From: Natrinema salsiterrestre
GTDB taxonomy: Archaea > Halobacteriota > Halobacteria > Halobacteriales > Natrialbaceae
Assembly: GCF_029502005.1 (NCBI RefSeq)
Contig: NZ_JAMQOT010000008.1
Location: 62,001-126,000 of the forward strand
Reading direction: 5' to 3'
DNA: 64,000 nucleotides
How positions within the stretch are numbered: position 1 is the first letter of the stretch; the number at the start of each line of letters is the position of its first letter. The position numbers and the translations under genes are program-made. Below are positions 8,214 to 16,893 of the stretch, one piece after another. Under the pieces are notes generated by a model. That model was not told the DNA's origin, did not search any database, and worked only from the letters and a program-made list of their open reading frames with translations.

Positions 8214-8372
8214 TCGCGGTTGCGGTTGCTGTCGCGGTCGTTGCGAGAAGGAACCCGTCCGTGCTGACGACGGTGCAGTGTGCCGGTACCGCCGGTATCG
8301 CCTCCACTCCCCACATCTCCCATTTTTCGAACCGGCGACTGAGACGGAGCCGCCGGGACAGCGGAAATCCCG

Positions 8373-8618
8373 CTACAGCGGCCCCAATTGCGAGGTCTCG
8401 CCGTCGACCTGCTCGAGGCGCTCGATGTCCTCGGCCGTCGGATAGTCCGGAACCGCCTCGATACACGGGTAACACAGCAGGTGCGACGTCCCGTCCTCGA
8501 GCTCGAGCGTCATCGCCGTCCCGACCGTGCCGGCGTCGGTCCCGAACGACCAGAGGTTGGCGATCCCGCCGGAGACCGTGACCGTTCGACCGCAGCCGTC
8601 ACAGGAGTCCTTGGACAT
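8373..8618 (-). CDS. Small haloarchaeal zinc-finger-like protein
   Basis: An 81-residue acidic protein with two cysteine pairs, CDGC near residues 6-9 and CYPC near 49-52, spaced to form one zinc site. The start at 8618 (MSKDSCDGCGRTVTV) is chosen because the cysteine knuckle then begins at residue 6. It belongs to the large group of small haloarchaeal CxxC proteins, and I associate it from memory with the DUF7561 family. Its biochemical role is unknown. It is divergent from the YkgJ-type gene, separated by 120 bp. Confidence 0.7.
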   Translation of the reverse strand: MSKDSCDGCGRTVTVSGGIANLWSFGTDAGTVGTAMTLELEDGTSHLLCYPCIEAVPDYPTAEDIERLEQVDGETSQLGPL

Positions 8619-8738
8619 ACGGGAGGGTGGGGTCCCGACGGTCAAAGTCGTTCGCCCGCGCCGTCGCCCGCTCGGCGCGGCTGTCCGATGGCGAGAGCCC
8701 GCACAGCGGTTATACTGTTCAGTGACGTACCGCCGTAC

Positions 8739-9743
8739 ATGAAATTGGACTGCGAGGACTGTGCGGGGTGTTGCATGGACTGGCAGTCACTGCTCGAAGA
8801 CGACGCGGAGTCGATCGCCGCTCGAGACGCCGACGGCGGAGCGGGTCGCGACGACGAGGACGGTCGCAACGCCGACCGACAGCGGGCCCGCGAGCCGTTC
8901 GGCGAGCGCGGGGACGAGCACGAGCCGTCCCGAGAGCCCCTCGACGACGACACCAACTTCGTCCCGTTGACCCGCGACGAGGTGCGGACGTTCCTCGAGG
9001 CGGGGATGGGTGCGGCCCTGCGACCGCGGTTCTGGCACGCCCGCACGGAGAGCGAGGGCGTCGACATCGACGGTCGAACCGTCGCTGCGGTCGCAGGACG
9101 GCCGGTCTTCTTCGTCGGCCCCCGGAAGCCGCCGAAACCGGTCGCGCCGTTCGGTCGCGAGGAGCCGACGTGGCTGCCGACCTGCGTCTTCCTCGACCCG
9201 ACCACGCTGCAGTGTCGAATCCACGGCGGCGATCTCTATCCCGACGAGTGTCGCGCGTATCCGGAACACAACCTCGCGCTCGAGCAGGAGACCGAATGCG
9301 AACGCGTCGAGTCGGCGTTCGGCGGCGACCGCCTGCTCGATGCGGATCACGACGACCCCGGCGGTCTGCTGCTCGGCTCGCAGGCGATCGGCGCGAAGCT
9401 CTTCTGCCATCCGCGGCCGGACGACCTCGCGGGCGTGGTCGACCGGGCCGCAGCCGGCGCGCTCACGCGGCGGGACCGCGCCGAACTGATCGCGGTCGCA
9501 GCCGCCTCGAGTCCCGGAACGCCGGCGGTCTCCGATCACCACTACGAGCTGGCGAAAACGAAGGTGCTCGGGACGGACGACGGCGACTCGGCCGACCGCG
9601 AGTCGTGGGTCGGGCCGGCGATCCGCGACTGGTATCAGCGCTACCGGGAGCCCGATGGAGCGGTTCCCTCCCCGACCGTCGCCGACGCCGTCGAGACGGA
9701 CCGGGGCGCACCCGAAACGCCGGGCTGGGACGCCCTCGAGTGA
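8739..9743 (+). CDS. YkgJ-family cysteine-cluster protein
   Basis: A 334-residue protein starting MKLDCEDCAGCCMDW, the C-x2-C-x2-CC cluster of the YkgJ / Fe-S oxidoreductase-like family. A second set (CVFLDPTTLQCRIH, then DECRAYP and TECERVE) completes the metal-binding positions. Family members are thought to bind zinc or an Fe-S cluster. The physiological reaction is unknown. A hydrophilic acidic insert lies at about residues 25-70. The start at 8739 is fixed by the cysteine cluster, and the same frame is open upstream without coding character. After the TGA stop the same frame stays open to 9968. Confidence 0.82.
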   Translation: MKLDCEDCAGCCMDWQSLLEDDAESIAARDADGGAGRDDEDGRNADRQRAREPFGERGDEHEPSREPLDDDTNFVPLTRDEVRTFLEAGMGAALRPRFWHARTESEGVDIDGRTVAAVAGRPVFFVGPRKPPKPVAPFGREEPTWLPTCVFLDPTTLQCRIHGGDLYPDECRAYPEHNLALEQETECERVESAFGGDRLLDADHDDPGGLLLGSQAIGAKLFCHPRPDDLAGVVDRAAAGALTRRDRAELIAVAAASSPGTPAVSDHHYELAKTKVLGTDDGDSADRESWVGPAIRDWYQRYREPDGAVPSPTVADAVETDRGAPETPGWDALE

Positions 9744-9764
9744 CGGGGGACCGAGGACCCCGGA

Positions 9765-9968
9765 CTGACGAGGACGTACCAGCGCATCGCCGCCATCGAT
9801 ATCGGCATCGCGGCAGTACAGCTCCCGTTGTCTCCGTTAGTCACTGGGCATCCGGTGTTATTCGTCGCGCTCGGCGGCCACGCCGTCGCAGTGCTCGTCG
9901 TTGCGACGCTCTCGATCGTGTTGCAAGAACGGCGATGGAAGAAGTCGATCCCCGTCGACCACCGCTAG
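9765..9968 (+). pseudogene. Possible decayed two-helix membrane protein without a start codon
   Basis: The frame after the YkgJ gene stop encodes about 67 residues with two hydrophobic stretches (IAAIDIGIAAVQLPLSPLV and PVLFVALGGHAVAVLVVATL) and a basic C terminus ending SIPVDHR. No ATG, GTG or TTG lies before the first hydrophobic stretch. A CTG stands where an ATG would be expected, so the gene may have lost its start or be a truncated remnant. A GTG in the middle (just before the second helix) could start a shorter peptide. It ends in a 3-bp tail-to-tail overlap with the DUF5786-like gene. Confidence 0.3.
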
Positions 9969-10138
9969 TTCGACTTGATCTGCTCGAACTGGTCTAGCAG
10001 CTCCTCCGCAGACTCCCCCGAATCGTACTCGACTTCGCCGTGGTAAATCGTTCGCTCGTCGTCGAAGTCCGTGTCGACCGTCGAGGCTTGCTTTTCGCGA
10101 CGCTCGTGCTCGTCCTCATCATAGGCACCCATTGACAT
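9965..10138 (-). CDS. DUF5786-like small acidic protein
   Basis: A 57-residue protein beginning MSMGAYDEDEHERREKQA and ending ELLDQFEQIKSN. It matches, from memory, the haloarchaeal DUF5786 family, whose members have almost the same sequence. It has no membrane segment or metal motif, and its function is unknown. The start is fixed by the conserved MSMGAYDE. An AT-rich promoter candidate (ATTAATAG on this strand) lies about 35 nt upstream. It runs divergently from the DUF5784-like gene. Confidence 0.82.
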   Translation of the reverse strand: MSMGAYDEDEHERREKQASTVDTDFDDERTIYHGEVEYDSGESAEELLDQFEQIKSN

Positions 10139-10318
10139 GGTAGGTATGAACAAGGTAGGGCGCTTGCGACTATTAATGTAACGGTCCATCACACCACTGG
10201 CCACCGAGACGGGCACCCGGGTATCGGTGTGAGCGACCGAATGCACGGATCGAGCGGACGAATCCGCCTTCCGTCCGACAGCGAACGATATATGCACTCC
10301 CGTCTCATAGAGTGGATC

Positions 10319-11326
10319 GTGGCACGGCCGCTTCGCTTTCGTTACTCGCCCCAGTCCTGGAGCGACGGGCGAGTCCGACAGGATATTCTCCAGCCGCTGC
10401 AGTCCAATATCGGCGCAGAGGCAGTCTCGCCGTGGTTCAAGATCAGCGGCGACTGGCAGACACACCGCTTCGAGATGCAAAACGGCGACGTCGCCCTCTT
10501 CGCACGCGACGACTCGGAGGCCTACTGGATGGGCAACACCGAAACGCCCTCCGCACTGTGGAAAACCGACAAATTCGGGTGGCGAGAGGTTCCCCACCAC
10601 GTCTCCCGGTGGGCCCAGCGCGAACTGACCGCGACGCTTCACGAGGAAGACCCCTGGCTCGCGGACTATCCCCACATCTCGTGGTTCTTCTTGCCGGTGT
10701 TCATGTCCAAGGACGGCCGTCACTCGACCCGCGCGTTCTTCCGGGAGCACGCCGCCGGGTTTCCCGACGCCGGGCGTCGAGAGACGACCGGTTTCTTCGA
10801 GGAGTTCCTCGAAACGGGCGTCCTCGACGAGTACCGACACGTCATGTCGGGCAAACTCGGCACCAGCGACCACGTCGATCGCGTTCGGATGAGCGCCGCG
10901 ATGGCAGAGTTCATCGCCGCGAAGATCCTCACGGACGCGGGCTACGACGTCGTCCCGGAGATCGAGGTCACGACCGGCCACTCGCTGGACTTCCGGGCCG
11001 AAAGCGACGATACCAACGTCCTCGTCGAAGTCACCCGCCCGCAGCCGCCGGGGAACCGCGCCGCGTCCGGCCCCGTCGCCGCCGTCCGCGACACCGCCGA
11101 GACCAAGACCAACGGCCAGCTGGCCGAACACGGCGGCGGTGCCGTCCTCTTCGTCGACTGCTCGAGTTTCCGCGACGATTCGTGGTCCGCCGTCCGCGGC
11201 GAACGACCCGACGTCCGACACCGCCCCGCCGTCGTCTACCGCGTCCGACCGAACGGCCACGTCGAAGGCTATCAGAAGGGGTCGGTCCCGCTCGAGTTGA
11301 GCGACGCGATCGACGTTCTGCACTGA
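10319..11326 (+). CDS. DUF5784-like protein with nuclease-type fold hint
   Basis: A 335-residue protein of a haloarchaeal family I associate with DUF5784. I choose the GTG at 10319 (product begins with M then ARPLRFRYSPQSW) because a TATA-like box (GATATATGC, near 10287) lies about 30 nt upstream, as for a leaderless transcript. Earlier GTG/ATG codons at 10229 and 10241 would put that box inside the gene. In the C-terminal third, SLDFRA (D224) followed by VLVEVTRP (E237) resembles the D...E-x-K core of PD-(D/E)XK nucleases, with Thr in place of Lys. That is only a pattern resemblance, and the role is unknown. Confidence 0.8.
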   Translation: MARPLRFRYSPQSWSDGRVRQDILQPLQSNIGAEAVSPWFKISGDWQTHRFEMQNGDVALFARDDSEAYWMGNTETPSALWKTDKFGWREVPHHVSRWAQRELTATLHEEDPWLADYPHISWFFLPVFMSKDGRHSTRAFFREHAAGFPDAGRRETTGFFEEFLETGVLDEYRHVMSGKLGTSDHVDRVRMSAAMAEFIAAKILTDAGYDVVPEIEVTTGHSLDFRAESDDTNVLVEVTRPQPPGNRAASGPVAAVRDTAETKTNGQLAEHGGGAVLFVDCSSFRDDSWSAVRGERPDVRHRPAVVYRVRPNGHVEGYQKGSVPLELSDAIDVLH

Positions 11327-11424
11327 GCGGGGCGTCCGCTCCGACGAGGCCGTTCAGGTCGTCCACTGTCACAGACTGCAACAGACTGTGACCTATTTGT
11401 AGTGTGGTATAGTCAGGCAAACCC

Positions 11425-12483
11425 ATGCGAGCAGCAGTCCTCGAGGAACACGGCGAACCGCTGTCGATCGAAGACGTCGATGCCCCGGAGCCGGCACCCG
11501 ACGGCGCGGTCGTCGACGTCGAAGCCTGCGGCGTCTGCCGGAGCGACTGGCACGGCTGGCAGGGCGACTGGGGGTGGCTCGGCCTCGAGACGCAGCCGGG
11601 GCAGATCCTGGGCCACGAGCCCGCCGGTCACGTCGTGGCCGTCGGCGACGACGTCGAGGGCGTCGCGGAGGGCGATCACGTCGCGATCCCGTTCAACCTC
11701 GGCGACGGAACTTGTCCGCAGTGCCAGCGAGGCCACTCGAACACCTGCGAGAACGTGATGCCGCTGGGGTTCGTCGAGCAAGCGCAGGGCGCGTTCGCCG
11801 AGCAGGTCCACGTCCCGTCGGCCGGCCACAACCTCGTGAAGCTCCCCGACGGCGTCTCGTCCGTCGACATGGCCGGGCTCGGCTGTCGGTTCATGACGTC
11901 GTTCCACGCGCTTGCCCACCGCGCCGACGTCGGCGCGGGCGACTGGGTCGCCGTCCACGGCTGCGGCGGCGTGGGCCTCTCGGCGGTCCACATCGCCGAC
12001 GCGCTGGGCGGCAACGTCGTCGCCGTCGACCTGAAAGACGAGAAGCTCGAGAAGGCCCGCGAGCTCGGGGCGGTCGAGACGGTCAACGCCGAAGCCGTCG
12101 ACGACGTGCCCGGCGAGGTCAAATCGATCACGAACGGCGGAGCCGGCGTCGCGATGGACGCGCTGGGGATCGAAACGACCAGCCAGAACTCCGTCATGAG
12201 CCTCGGCACCCGCGGCCAGCACATTCAGGTCGGGCTGACGACCCAGGACGAACAGGGCATGGTCCACTTGCCGACGGACCTGATGGTCATGCAGGAGATC
12301 GAGTTCATCGGCTCGCTGGGCATGCCACCGACCCGCTACGACGAGATCTTCCGCATGGTCTCGACCGGCAAACTCCATCCGGAAAAAGTCGTCTCCGAAA
12401 CGATCGGCCTCGAGGACGTCAGCGACAAACTCGAGGCGATGACCGACTTCGAGACGGTCGGCATTCCGGTGATCGAGAACTAA
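11425..12483 (+). CDS. Zinc-dependent alcohol dehydrogenase (MDR superfamily)
   Basis: A 352-residue medium-chain dehydrogenase/reductase. Catalytic-zinc ligands are visible as C38 (GVCRSDWH), H64-E65 (GHEPAGHV) and C154. A structural-zinc lobe holds C97, C100 and C108, but the third of the usual four cysteines is replaced by Gly/His, so that site may be altered. The nucleotide-binding glycine motif VHGCGGVGLS is near 177-186, followed by an acidic VDL that suggests NAD preference. It should oxidise an alcohol or reduce an aldehyde, substrate unknown. It is a single-gene unit. A dispersed palindromic repeat begins on its TAA stop codon. Confidence 0.88.
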   Translation: MRAAVLEEHGEPLSIEDVDAPEPAPDGAVVDVEACGVCRSDWHGWQGDWGWLGLETQPGQILGHEPAGHVVAVGDDVEGVAEGDHVAIPFNLGDGTCPQCQRGHSNTCENVMPLGFVEQAQGAFAEQVHVPSAGHNLVKLPDGVSSVDMAGLGCRFMTSFHALAHRADVGAGDWVAVHGCGGVGLSAVHIADALGGNVVAVDLKDEKLEKARELGAVETVNAEAVDDVPGEVKSITNGGAGVAMDALGIETTSQNSVMSLGTRGQHIQVGLTTQDEQGMVHLPTDLMVMQEIEFIGSLGMPPTRYDEIFRMVSTGKLHPEKVVSETIGLEDVSDKLEAMTDFETVGIPVIEN

Positions 12484-12600
12484 ATTTTGCTCTGCGGGCC
12501 GCCTTCGGCGCCCCTCGGCAAAATTTAGTATAAAAGCACTCCTCCCTCCCCTACGGGTCGGTCGTCGGCCCGCTCGCTCACTGCGTTCGCTCGCGGATGC
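12482..12600 (+). repeat. Dispersed palindromic repeat, copy A
   Basis: The core begins AAATTTTGCTCTGCG and ends CTCGGCAAAATTT (12482-12527), giving a terminal inverted stem around a variable GC-rich inner part. It is followed by AAAGCACTCCTCC, then CGGCCCGCTCGCTC and GCTCGCG. The same blocks occur in the same order behind the polymerase D gene (43991-44141, opposite strand). In both places the AAATTTTGC end lies at the stop codon of the upstream gene. It probably acts as a 3'-end or terminator element, or is a non-autonomous mobile palindrome. Confidence 0.6.
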
Positions 12601-12636
12601 TAGCGGTGACTCTCTACCAGTGTCCAAGCAATCGTA

Positions 12637-12669
12637 CCGAGCGCGCCGTCGGCGCGCTCGGCCTTTTTT
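12637..12669 (+). terminator. Strong hairpin followed by T tract
   Basis: An 11-bp perfect stem (12637-12647 with 12651-12661, CCGAGCGCGCC / GGCGCGCTCGG) with a 3-nt loop is followed by CC and six T residues. This is the shape of an intrinsic terminator on the plus strand, about 150 bp downstream of the alcohol dehydrogenase gene. Next to it, a longer imperfect hairpin flanked by a T run and an A run (about 12676-12726) may serve the convergent DUF5789-like gene. Confidence 0.55.
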
Positions 12670-12732
12670 AATCGAATTTTTTTGCTCGAGCGGTCGGCCT
12701 CCGGCCGACCCGAGAGTAAAAAACTTCGTTCC

Positions 12733-13020
12733 CTAGAAGGAAACGGCGTCGGGCGAGTACGGGCTGCCGACCGGAGTCGGGTCGCGGTCGCTGTAGCCGA
12801 CGCGTCCGATCGCCTTGTCGCTGACGGCGGAGTAGACAGCGAAGCGGGCGTCCTCCGGGGTTTCGAAGGTCTCGGACTCGAGGCGCGCGAGTACATCGCC
12901 GACCGTCTCGCTACCGTTCGGGAGTTCGAGGGTACGGTCGCCGTACTCCTCGATCATTTCTTCGGTCGTCGCGGGGTACTCGTGGTCGTCGATGACCTCG
13001 CCGGTGCCATTGAGCAGCAT
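12733..13020 (-). CDS. DUF5789-like protein
   Basis: A 95-residue acidic cytoplasmic protein. The segments EYPATTEEMIEEYGD, AVYSAVSDKAIGRVGYSDRD and the ending GSPYSPDAVSF match the haloarchaeal DUF5789 family from memory. Nothing catalytic or metal-binding is visible. It is convergent with the alcohol dehydrogenase gene, and the spacer holds a terminator and repeat element. AT-rich sequence upstream (ATAATTATAAACATTG region, 13040-13060) is a promoter candidate. Confidence 0.82.
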   Translation of the reverse strand: MLLNGTGEVIDDHEYPATTEEMIEEYGDRTLELPNGSETVGDVLARLESETFETPEDARFAVYSAVSDKAIGRVGYSDRDPTPVGSPYSPDAVSF

Positions 13021-13178
13021 TACGCCCTAACCTGCGTGAACGATAATTATAAACATTGTCCATCTATGTTTCCTAGTAGCACTGGATACCTAATACACCT
13101 AATATACCCCTAGAGATATCGGAAATCGGCAGCAGGGCCGGAGAAACGCCTTTACGAGCGGGGGCGTTCGGATATCGT

Positions 13179-13958
13179 ATGCCTTACGCGGACTTACACG
13201 TCCACACGACGCGTTCGGACGGCAGCCTCGCGCTCGAGGCGGTCCCCGAGGCCGCCCGCAGCGGCGGCGTCGAGGTCGTCGCGGTGACCGACCACGATCG
13301 GGTACAGCCGTTCGACGGGCCGGTCGTCGAGCGCGACGGCGTGACGCTCGTTCACGGGATCGAGCTTCGCGTCGAGACGCCGGGCGGCCAGCGGCTCGAC
13401 CTGCTCGGCTACGGCCTCGAACCGAGCGCGGATCTCGAGGCGATACTGTCGGACATTCAGGCGAACCGGAAAGAGCGCGGGCGGGCGATCGTCGACTGCG
13501 TGGAGTCGCGGCTCGGCATCGATCTGGACGTGACCGTCGACGGCGGGTTCGGGCGGCCACACATCGCGCGGGCGATCGAGGCCAACTCCGAGACCGAGTA
13601 CGACTATCAGGGCGCGTTCGATCACGTCATCGGCTCCGATTGTCCGTGCTACGTGCCTCGAGAGGTCCCCTCGTTCGGGGAGGGGCGGGCGGCACTCTCG
13701 GAGTCGTGTCGGCTCGTCTCGCTGGCCCACCCGCTACGGTATCGCGATCCCGAGAGCGCGCTCGCGCTGGCGGCCGAACTCGACGCCGTCGAACTCGAGT
13801 ACCCCTACGGCCGCGAGGTCGACCGCGCGCCCGTCGAGCGGGCGATCGAGCGACACGGGCTGCTCGCGACCGGCGGCAGCGACGCCCACGGCGAGCGCCT
13901 CGGCGTCGCCGGCCTCTCCAGAGGGGCGTACGAGCGCCTCGAGTTGACAGCCGAGTGA
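13179..13958 (+). CDS. PHP-domain metal-dependent phosphoesterase
   Basis: A 259-residue PHP (polymerase and histidinol phosphatase) protein. The metal-binding motifs are clear: DLHVHT at residues 5-10, TDHD at 37-40, GIEL in the first third, AHPLRY in the middle and GGSDAHG near the C terminus. The layout matches the TrpH/RNase AM-type phosphoesterases that act on 5'-phosphorylated nucleotides or 3',5'-bisphosphates, but the substrate is not readable from sequence. It appears monocistronic. A second PHP gene in this window (34727-35481) is frameshifted, so this may be the only intact copy here. Confidence 0.88.
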   Translation: MPYADLHVHTTRSDGSLALEAVPEAARSGGVEVVAVTDHDRVQPFDGPVVERDGVTLVHGIELRVETPGGQRLDLLGYGLEPSADLEAILSDIQANRKERGRAIVDCVESRLGIDLDVTVDGGFGRPHIARAIEANSETEYDYQGAFDHVIGSDCPCYVPREVPSFGEGRAALSESCRLVSLAHPLRYRDPESALALAAELDAVELEYPYGREVDRAPVERAIERHGLLATGGSDAHGERLGVAGLSRGAYERLELTAE

Positions 13959-14014
13959 TCTGAACCCTGGCCGCTAGCGGAGGGTTCAATGCATCGTGGT
14001 CCCAACGGCCGGGT

Positions 14015-14179
14015 ATGAACTGCCACTACTGTGACCGCGAGGCTGCCTTCGCCGCCGAGTCAGACGGGCTCAAGGTCGGCCTCTGCGAGGAACACTTCCG
14101 CGAGCGCCTCCAGGAGCTCGCCGAAGCCGACGGGCTCGAGAGCCTGAAAGAGAGAGTCGACGTGGATCGCGCCGAGTAA
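14015..14179 (+). CDS. DUF6757-like 54-residue zinc-finger-like protein
   Basis: The frame encodes MNCHYCDREAAF, a middle LCEEHFRERL, and an acidic helical tail ending DVDRAE. The C-x2-C pair and C-x2-H pair suggest one small zinc site. I associate it from memory with the haloarchaeal DUF6757 family. It is too short to have been found by length alone, but the composition and ATG are convincing. It ends three bases before the convergent ferredoxin gene. The function is unknown. Confidence 0.75.
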   Translation: MNCHYCDREAAFAAESDGLKVGLCEEHFRERLQELAEADGLESLKERVDVDRAE

Positions 14180-14181
14180 TT

Positions 14182-14631
<450 letters not shown>

Positions 14632-14664
14632 TCAGCTCGTCCCCGAGCGGGGAAGACGAACGGC

Positions 14665-15465
14665 TCAGTCGTCCGTCGTTCGGTCCTCGTCGCGTTCCGC
14701 GAGCCGGTCGTCCAGCAGTTCGCGAGTCCAGACGGCGAACCCGTGATCGCGGCCGTAGGTCCAGACCGCCATCTCGTTGACCACGTCGGGGAGGTCGCTC
14801 TCCTTGACCCCGGCCGCGACGATCGCTTCCTGGTCGACCATGAGCAACTGTGCCGGCCACTCGTCGTGGACGGTACTGGTCGTCTCGAGGTCGGGTGCGA
14901 CGACGACGTCCGCGTCGGGAACTACCGCCGCGAACTCCTCGCGATCGTCCCGGGTCGGTACTTCGATGTAGACGCTGACGCCGCGATCGGCGGCGGACTG
15001 AAGCCCGTCGAGGATCGGTCGATCGACCACCTCCGTCGCCGGGACGAGGTAGTGAATCGTCTCCTCGGCCTCCTCGAGGAAGCGGACGACGCGTTCGGTG
15101 ACGTGTTCCTTCTGGGTGATCGCCCACATTCCCTCGTCGTCCTTCGAGTCGGGTTCCTCGAGTTGGCCGAGGGAGCGCTCGGCGGCGTTGATCCGCGAGT
15201 CGTAGTCTTCGCGGATTCGCCGACACGCCGTCTCGACCGAGACGGCCTTGTACTGGCGAGGCTCGGTCTGCTGGACGCTGACGAGCCCCTTTCGGTCGAG
15301 CCGTTCGATCGTGTCGTACACCCGCGAACGAGGGATATCCGCGACCTGACTGATCTCCTTGGCGGTCCCCGTCGAGATCCGGACGAGTGCCACGAAACAG
15401 CGGGCTTCGTACTCGGTTAGTCCGAGTCCCTCGAGGGCACTGACCGCTTCCTCGGCGTTTGACAC
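14665..15465 (-). CDS. TrmB-family transcriptional regulator
   Basis: A 266-residue regulator. The N-terminal 70 residues form the TrmB winged helix (LGLTEYEARCFVALV, then IPRSRVYDTIERLDRKGLV). The remainder is a ligand- or dimerisation-type domain, shorter than in sugar-sensing TrmB proteins. Haloarchaeal TrmB proteins often control sugar or cofactor metabolism. The nearest metabolic gene is hemB, divergent and about 400 bp away beyond a small protein gene, but a regulatory link is speculation. Confidence 0.88.
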   Translation of the reverse strand: MSNAEEAVSALEGLGLTEYEARCFVALVRISTGTAKEISQVADIPRSRVYDTIERLDRKGLVSVQQTEPRQYKAVSVETACRRIREDYDSRINAAERSLGQLEEPDSKDDEGMWAITQKEHVTERVVRFLEEAEETIHYLVPATEVVDRPILDGLQSAADRGVSVYIEVPTRDDREEFAAVVPDADVVVAPDLETTSTVHDEWPAQLLMVDQEAIVAAGVKESDLPDVVNEMAVWTYGRDHGFAVWTRELLDDRLAERDEDRTTDD

Positions 15466-15529
15466 GGTCGTCCCTAGACGCGAAGTCGGGAAAGAACGCG
15501 GCTTTCTCCGGCCAGCCGACTATACGGCC

Positions 15530-15679
15530 TTACGTGAACGCACGAAAGGAAGTGCCGCCGCACGGACAGCCGTCAGCGCTCCCGATCGGTCGGATCTCGT
15601 CCCCCGAGAGCCAGACTGCCAACGCTCTACCGCAGTCCGTACACCGTGCCGCGCCCTTCCGACGTGATTGGGCTGCCAT
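15530..15679 (-). CDS. 49-residue CxxC zinc-finger-like protein
   Basis: The frame starting MAAQSRRKGAARCTDCG continues to DGCPCGGTSFRAF. Two cysteine knuckles (C-x2-C and C-x-C) could bind one zinc ion. Small proteins of this form are common in haloarchaea, some being regulators. The start at 15679 is preferred because the upstream extension looks non-coding. Function unknown. Confidence 0.6.
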   Translation of the reverse strand: MAAQSRRKGAARCTDCGRALAVWLSGDEIRPIGSADGCPCGGTSFRAFT

Positions 15680-15882
15680 CGAGCGCTCTTCGCCGCCGGA
15701 TCGTATAAGCGAGTCGTGAGTTCGGCGGAAGTCAGCGGTCGTGTACTCCGGCCGTAACAACGACCGTCGCGATCCGCTCGAGCGTCGAGCGGCGATTCCG
15801 ACGAGCGAAGCCGAAGGGTGACGACCGCCACTGATCGATTCGGGAGCGAGGTGCTTTTGCGACTCCCGGCAAATGCACCGAT

Positions 15883-16893
15883 ATGGATCTCACTCACCGT
15901 CCCCGTCGCCTTCGACAGGACCGGGTTCGGGACCTCGTCAGCGAGACGAGTCTCGAGCCGGCCGATCTCATCGCACCGGTGTTCGTCGACGCCACGACCG
16001 ACGAGCGCACGCCCATCGAGTCGATGCCCGGTCACGATCGGGTCCCGATCGACGGGATCGTCGCCCGCGTCGAGGAGGTCCTCGAGACGGGCGTCGAGGC
16101 GGTCATGCTCTTCGGGATTCCGGAATCGAAAGACGCCGAAGGCACCCGCGCCTGGGCCGAGGACGGCGTCGTTCAGGAAGCGCTCCGTCGGGTCACGAGC
16201 GAAACAGACGCGTACGTCATCACGGACGTCTGCCTCTGTGAGTACACCGATCACGGTCACTGCGGCCCGCTCGAAGAGGAGCTCGGGAGCGAGGCGGTCG
16301 TCGAGGGCGGTCCCGCCTGCGAGCCGACGATGACCGTCGACAACGACGCGACGCTGGACGCGCTCGAGCGGATCGCCGTCTCGCACGCCCGTGCGGGCGC
16401 GGACATGGTCGCACCGAGCGGGATGATGGACGGCATGGTCGGGACCATCCGCTCGGCGCTGGACGAGGCCGGCTTCGAACACGTTCCGATCATGAGCTAC
16501 GCGGCCAAGTACGAGAGCGCGTTCTACGGCCCGTTCCGCGACGCCGCCGACGGTGCGCCGTCCTTCGGTAACCGCCGGCACTACCAGATGGATCCCGCGA
16601 ACTCGCGGGAAGCCATGCGGGAGGTCCGGCTGGACGCCGAACAGGGCGCGGACGTGATGATGGTCAAACCAGCCCTGCCGTATCTCGACATCGTCGCCAG
16701 CGTCCGCCGGGAGTTCGACCACCCCGTCGCCGCCTACAACGTCTCCGGCGAGTACGCGATGCTTCACGCCGCCGCCGAGAAGGGCTGGCTCGATCTCGAG
16801 GCGGCCGCCACCGAATCGCTGCTGTCGATCAAGCGGGCGGGTGCGGACCTGATTCTGACGTATTTCGCCGAGGATATCGCGGAGCGGCTGTAG
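15883..16893 (+). CDS. hemB: Porphobilinogen synthase (delta-aminolevulinate dehydratase)
   Basis: A 336-residue enzyme joining two 5-aminolevulinate molecules into porphobilinogen, the first common pyrrole of haem, sirohaem and cobalamin synthesis. The zinc-type metal site (C117, C119, C127 in DVCLCEYTDHGHCG) and both Schiff-base lysines (K209 in SYAAKYESAFYGPF and K262 in MMVKPALPYLD) are present. The length is normal. hemL follows 2.5 kb downstream, and hemC, cobA and hemD lie at 25-28 kb, so most early tetrapyrrole genes are loosely clustered. It has its own promoter region. Confidence 0.97.
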   Translation: MDLTHRPRRLRQDRVRDLVSETSLEPADLIAPVFVDATTDERTPIESMPGHDRVPIDGIVARVEEVLETGVEAVMLFGIPESKDAEGTRAWAEDGVVQEALRRVTSETDAYVITDVCLCEYTDHGHCGPLEEELGSEAVVEGGPACEPTMTVDNDATLDALERIAVSHARAGADMVAPSGMMDGMVGTIRSALDEAGFEHVPIMSYAAKYESAFYGPFRDAADGAPSFGNRRHYQMDPANSREAMREVRLDAEQGADVMMVKPALPYLDIVASVRREFDHPVAAYNVSGEYAMLHAAAEKGWLDLEAAATESLLSIKRAGADLILTYFAEDIAERL

